A stretch of 64,000 bases of DNA from Bacillus sp. B15-48. GTDB lineage: Bacteria; Bacillota; Bacilli; Bacillales; Cytobacillaceae. Under the pieces are notes generated by a model. The model did not search any database. It saw nothing but the letters and a program-made list of their open reading frames with translations, and was not told where the DNA came from. This document shows positions 61,978-64,000 of the stretch, one piece after another. Within the stretch, counting starts at the first letter, position 1. Each line of letters starts with the position of its first letter. A program made the position numbers and the translations under genes. The DNA lies in contig NZ_WOFU01000002.1 in assembly GCF_016879755.1 (NCBI RefSeq), positions 558,001-622,000 of the forward strand. Reading direction: 5' to 3'.

Positions 61978-62430
61978 TTAATCCCGTTCTTCTAAAAGGA
62001 CTTTTCGACTATGGACTTGTTCTGTATTAACCCCTGCTTTTTCAAACAATTCCATCGCATATGGATGGTTTTTATAGTCTTCAGCATAATACACAGTTTT
62101 AATACCAGCTTGAATAATCGCTTTACAACATTGCAAACACGGGAAATGAGTAACATAAATCTCAGCATCAGCTGTAGGAACACCGAACTTAGCACATTGC
62201 AAGAGAGCATTCATTTCTGCATGAATTGTACGGATACAATGATTATCGATGACATAGCATCCTTCATCAATACAATGCTCCCCTCCTGCAATTGAGCCAT
62301 TGTATCCTCCAGCAATAATTCGCTTGTCTCTTACAATTGTTGCTCCAACCGCTAATCTTGTACAAGTACTACGTAGCGCAAGCAATTGACTCTGTACCAT
62401 AAAATATTCATTCCATGAAATGCGTTCCAT
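61978..62430 (-). CDS. comEB: dCMP deaminase family protein ComEB
   Basis: This is a 150-residue protein of the cytidine/deoxycytidylate deaminase family. The zinc site is TIHAEMNALLQCAK (His, catalytic Glu) and FPCLQCCKAII (two Cys), with an N-terminal SWNEYFMVQSQLLALRSTC. In competence operons it is not needed for DNA uptake itself. ATG 62430 follows AAGGAGAAG; the frame opens further upstream. Confidence 0.94.
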   Translation of the reverse strand: MERISWNEYFMVQSQLLALRSTCTRLAVGATIVRDKRIIAGGYNGSIAGGEHCIDEGCYVIDNHCIRTIHAEMNALLQCAKFGVPTADAEIYVTHFPCLQCCKAIIQAGIKTVYYAEDYKNHPYAMELFEKAGVNTEQVHSRKVLLEERD

Positions 62431-62496
62431 GATGCTTCTCCTTCCATTCACCTTTTCTTTTTTAGTTTACTTGTTTCCATGCACATCTGCAATTTC

Positions 62497-63138
62497 TTAT
62501 TTCACAGAAATAAAGTCTTGTAATTTCTCAAAAGTTTTCTCCCCAATTCCTGAAATTAATTTCAGCTCATCAATACTTTTGAAAGGTCCGTTCGTTTCTC
62601 TAAATTCAATAATAGCCGCCGATTTAGCAGGACCGATGCCAGGCAATGTCTCAAGTTCACTAGCTGTTGCCGAATTTAGATTAATCTTTGAGTTCGTTTC
62701 ACTTGAGAGACTCACACCTCCTGTAAAATCCTCACTTAAGAATGCTGGCGCTTCTTCACCAATTATCGGAACATATATACTCATCTCATCAGCGACTTTC
62801 AATGCAAAATTTATCGCTGATGAGTCAGCATCTTTTGTGAGTCCCCCTGCCTTTTCAATTAGTTGAATGATTCGTTCGCTTTCATCGACTTCATAAACTC
62901 CAGGATTCGCTACAGCTCCTTTCACTTCTGCCATCATAACCACCTTACTAATTATTTCTTCTGTACGAGATTCCATATTCTGTGGCTTTTCCTCTGTTAT
63001 TTCAGGAAGTCCCCATTCCTCATTCGTCTCAAACACCCCTTGATCAACAGAATATAAATGATATCCATAGGCTAAAAAAACAAGCACAATGAAAACTGCT
63101 ATTATCATTCGTTTATTTTCATTCAACCAATCAACCAT
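62497..63138 (-). CDS. comEA: Competence DNA receptor ComEA
   Basis: This 213-residue protein binds double-stranded DNA at the cell surface. One N-terminal membrane segment (about 11-27), a beta-rich SLBB/oligomerisation region with KGAVANPGVYEVDESERI, and a C-terminal helix-hairpin-helix domain: INLNSATASELETLPGIGPA then KSAAIIEFRETNGPFKSIDEL. It is expressed in competence (ComK control in B. subtilis). ATG 63138 follows GAAAGGTGGATAAAG. It is divergent from comER. Confidence 0.95.
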   Translation of the reverse strand: MVDWLNENKRMIIAVFIVLVFLAYGYHLYSVDQGVFETNEEWGLPEITEEKPQNMESRTEEIISKVVMMAEVKGAVANPGVYEVDESERIIQLIEKAGGLTKDADSSAINFALKVADEMSIYVPIIGEEAPAFLSEDFTGGVSLSSETNSKINLNSATASELETLPGIGPAKSAAIIEFRETNGPFKSIDELKLISGIGEKTFEKLQDFISVK

Positions 63139-63234
63139 CTTTATCCACCTTTCTTAATCTTGGTATATTTTTTCCTAATGAGACATAAGTTGTTAGGAGT
63201 AAGGAATGGAACTGCGTGAAGGAGGGAAGGGACT

Positions 63235-64000
63235 TTGAAAATAGGGATTATTGGCACCGGTAATATGGGGAGGATATTAACTGAAGCCCTGATTGATGGG
63301 AATGCTGTTTCCCCTTCTTCAATGATCATTACGAATCGAACATTGATGAAAGCGACTGATTTAAAAAAAGCATACCCAGAGATTACCGTTGGAACAACCG
63401 CAGCAGAAGTGGTAGAGAAAGCAGATGCCATTTTTGTTTGTGTAAAACCACATGACGTCTACCCTTTAGTTCAAGAACTTAACTCTGTTCTAAATGAGGA
63501 TAAATGCCTCATCTCCATTACTAGTCCAATTAGCGTGAAGCAATTAGAGAGTATAGTTACTTGTTCTGTTGCTAGAGTAATACCAAGTATTACAAATAGA
63601 GCACTTGCAGGGGTATCTTTAGTTTCTTTTGGAGAAAAATGCAGTTCTTATTGGCAGCATGAACTTACCTGTTTATTGAAGCATTTTTCAACCCCAATTG
63701 AAATCGATTCAAATATTACGAGAGTTGCGTCAGATATTGTTAGCTGTGGACCTGCTTTTTTCAGCTACCTCAGTCAACAATTCATCTCAGCTGCCGTAAA
63801 AAAAACCGAGATCAATTATGAAACTGCAACAAAACTGACAGGAGAAATGTTAATTGGTCTTGGTGAGCTGTTGAAGAAGGAGTATTATACATTGCCAACC
63901 TTACAGGAAAAGGTCTGTGTCAAAGGTGGAATTACAGGAGAAGGTATTAAAGTTCTTGAAAATGAACTAGGGGATGTTTTTGAACTTTTATTTAATGCAA
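63235..64000 (+). CDS. comER: ComER, pyrroline-5-carboxylate reductase-like protein (3' end cut off)
   Basis: The first 255 codons of a protein of about 270-280 residues are present. The N-terminal Rossmann motif GIIGTGNMG and the P5CR-type C-terminal part (LISITSPISVKQLE, VARVIPSITN, VKGGITGEGIKVLE) are visible. The B. subtilis gene comER is divergent from comEA, as here. Its role in competence is uncertain; proline biosynthetic activity is unproven. Start TTG 63235 follows GGAGGGAAGGG. The stop lies beyond the window. Confidence 0.9.
   Translation, partial: MKIGIIGTGNMGRILTEALIDGNAVSPSSMIITNRTLMKATDLKKAYPEITVGTTAAEVVEKADAIFVCVKPHDVYPLVQELNSVLNEDKCLISITSPISVKQLESIVTCSVARVIPSITNRALAGVSLVSFGEKCSSYWQHELTCLLKHFSTPIEIDSNITRVASDIVSCGPAFFSYLSQQFISAAVKKTEINYETATKLTGEMLIGLGELLKKEYYTLPTLQEKVCVKGGITGEGIKVLENELGDVFELLFNA

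Overview
The window is a low-GC chromosomal segment from an endospore-forming member of the Bacillaceae. The evidence is sporulation genes (spoIIP, gpr, yqfC, yqfD), a competence operon (comEA-comEB-comEC), the primary sigma factor SigA, a CIRCE/HrcA-controlled dnaK operon, and gene order that follows the pst-to-comER segment of Bacillus subtilis almost gene for gene. I would place it near Bacillus, Neobacillus or Mesobacillus, but the sequence alone does not fix the genus. Nearly everything is core genome; I see no prophage, intact insertion sequence, CRISPR array or rRNA/tRNA gene.

Layout. 1-4.8 kb: 5' end of pstS behind a PhoP-box array, the penicillin-binding protein PbpA, a YqgE-like MFS transporter and SodA. 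4.8-8.7 kb: a locally different block with an Fnr-like regulator bearing an iron-sulfur type Cys motif, a Na/Pi cotransporter with a PhoU-like tail, and a DUF1189 membrane protein. 8.7-14.1 kb: YqfZ, IspG, a DUF4190 protein, a YqfW-type nucleotidase, and a zinc locus (znuC-znuB-zur) under a Zur box, in which znuC carries a -1 frameshift exactly on an A_AAA_AAG heptamer. 14.1-20.4 kb: Nfo, CshB, a VrrA-like protein, IspH, YqfO and TrmK, with a MITE-like element between ispH and yqfO. 20.4-21.1 kb: a gene-free stretch holding a phased array of a ~20-bp repeat with 41-42 bp period.

21.1-31 kb: cytochrome c550, the sigA-dnaG macromolecular-synthesis genes, a collapsed yqxD (DUF188) remnant, the PPDK/PEP-synthase regulator YqfL with CcpN, glycyl-tRNA synthetase GlyQS behind a T-box, RecO and the short YqzL. 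31-43 kb: Era, Cdd, DgkA, YbeY, PgpH, PhoH, YqfD, YqfC, an unknown basic membrane-anchored protein, FloA, NfeD, YqeY, S21 and the Na/Pi transporter YqeW. 43-55 kb: MtaB, RsmE, PrmA and the hrcA-grpE-dnaK-dnaJ heat-shock operon, HemW and LepA. 55-64 kb: YqxA, SpoIIP, Gpr, S20, HolA, YqzM, ComEC, ComEB, ComEA and the first 255 codons of comER.

How it fits together: the genes serve general housekeeping (replication priming, transcription, tRNA and ribosome modification, chaperones), phosphate and zinc homeostasis, sporulation and DNA uptake. The parts that depart from the conserved synteny are the frameshifted znuC, the Fnr-like gene and its neighbour, the two repeat-bearing intergenic regions, and the yqxD remnant. 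These are the places that merit a second look.
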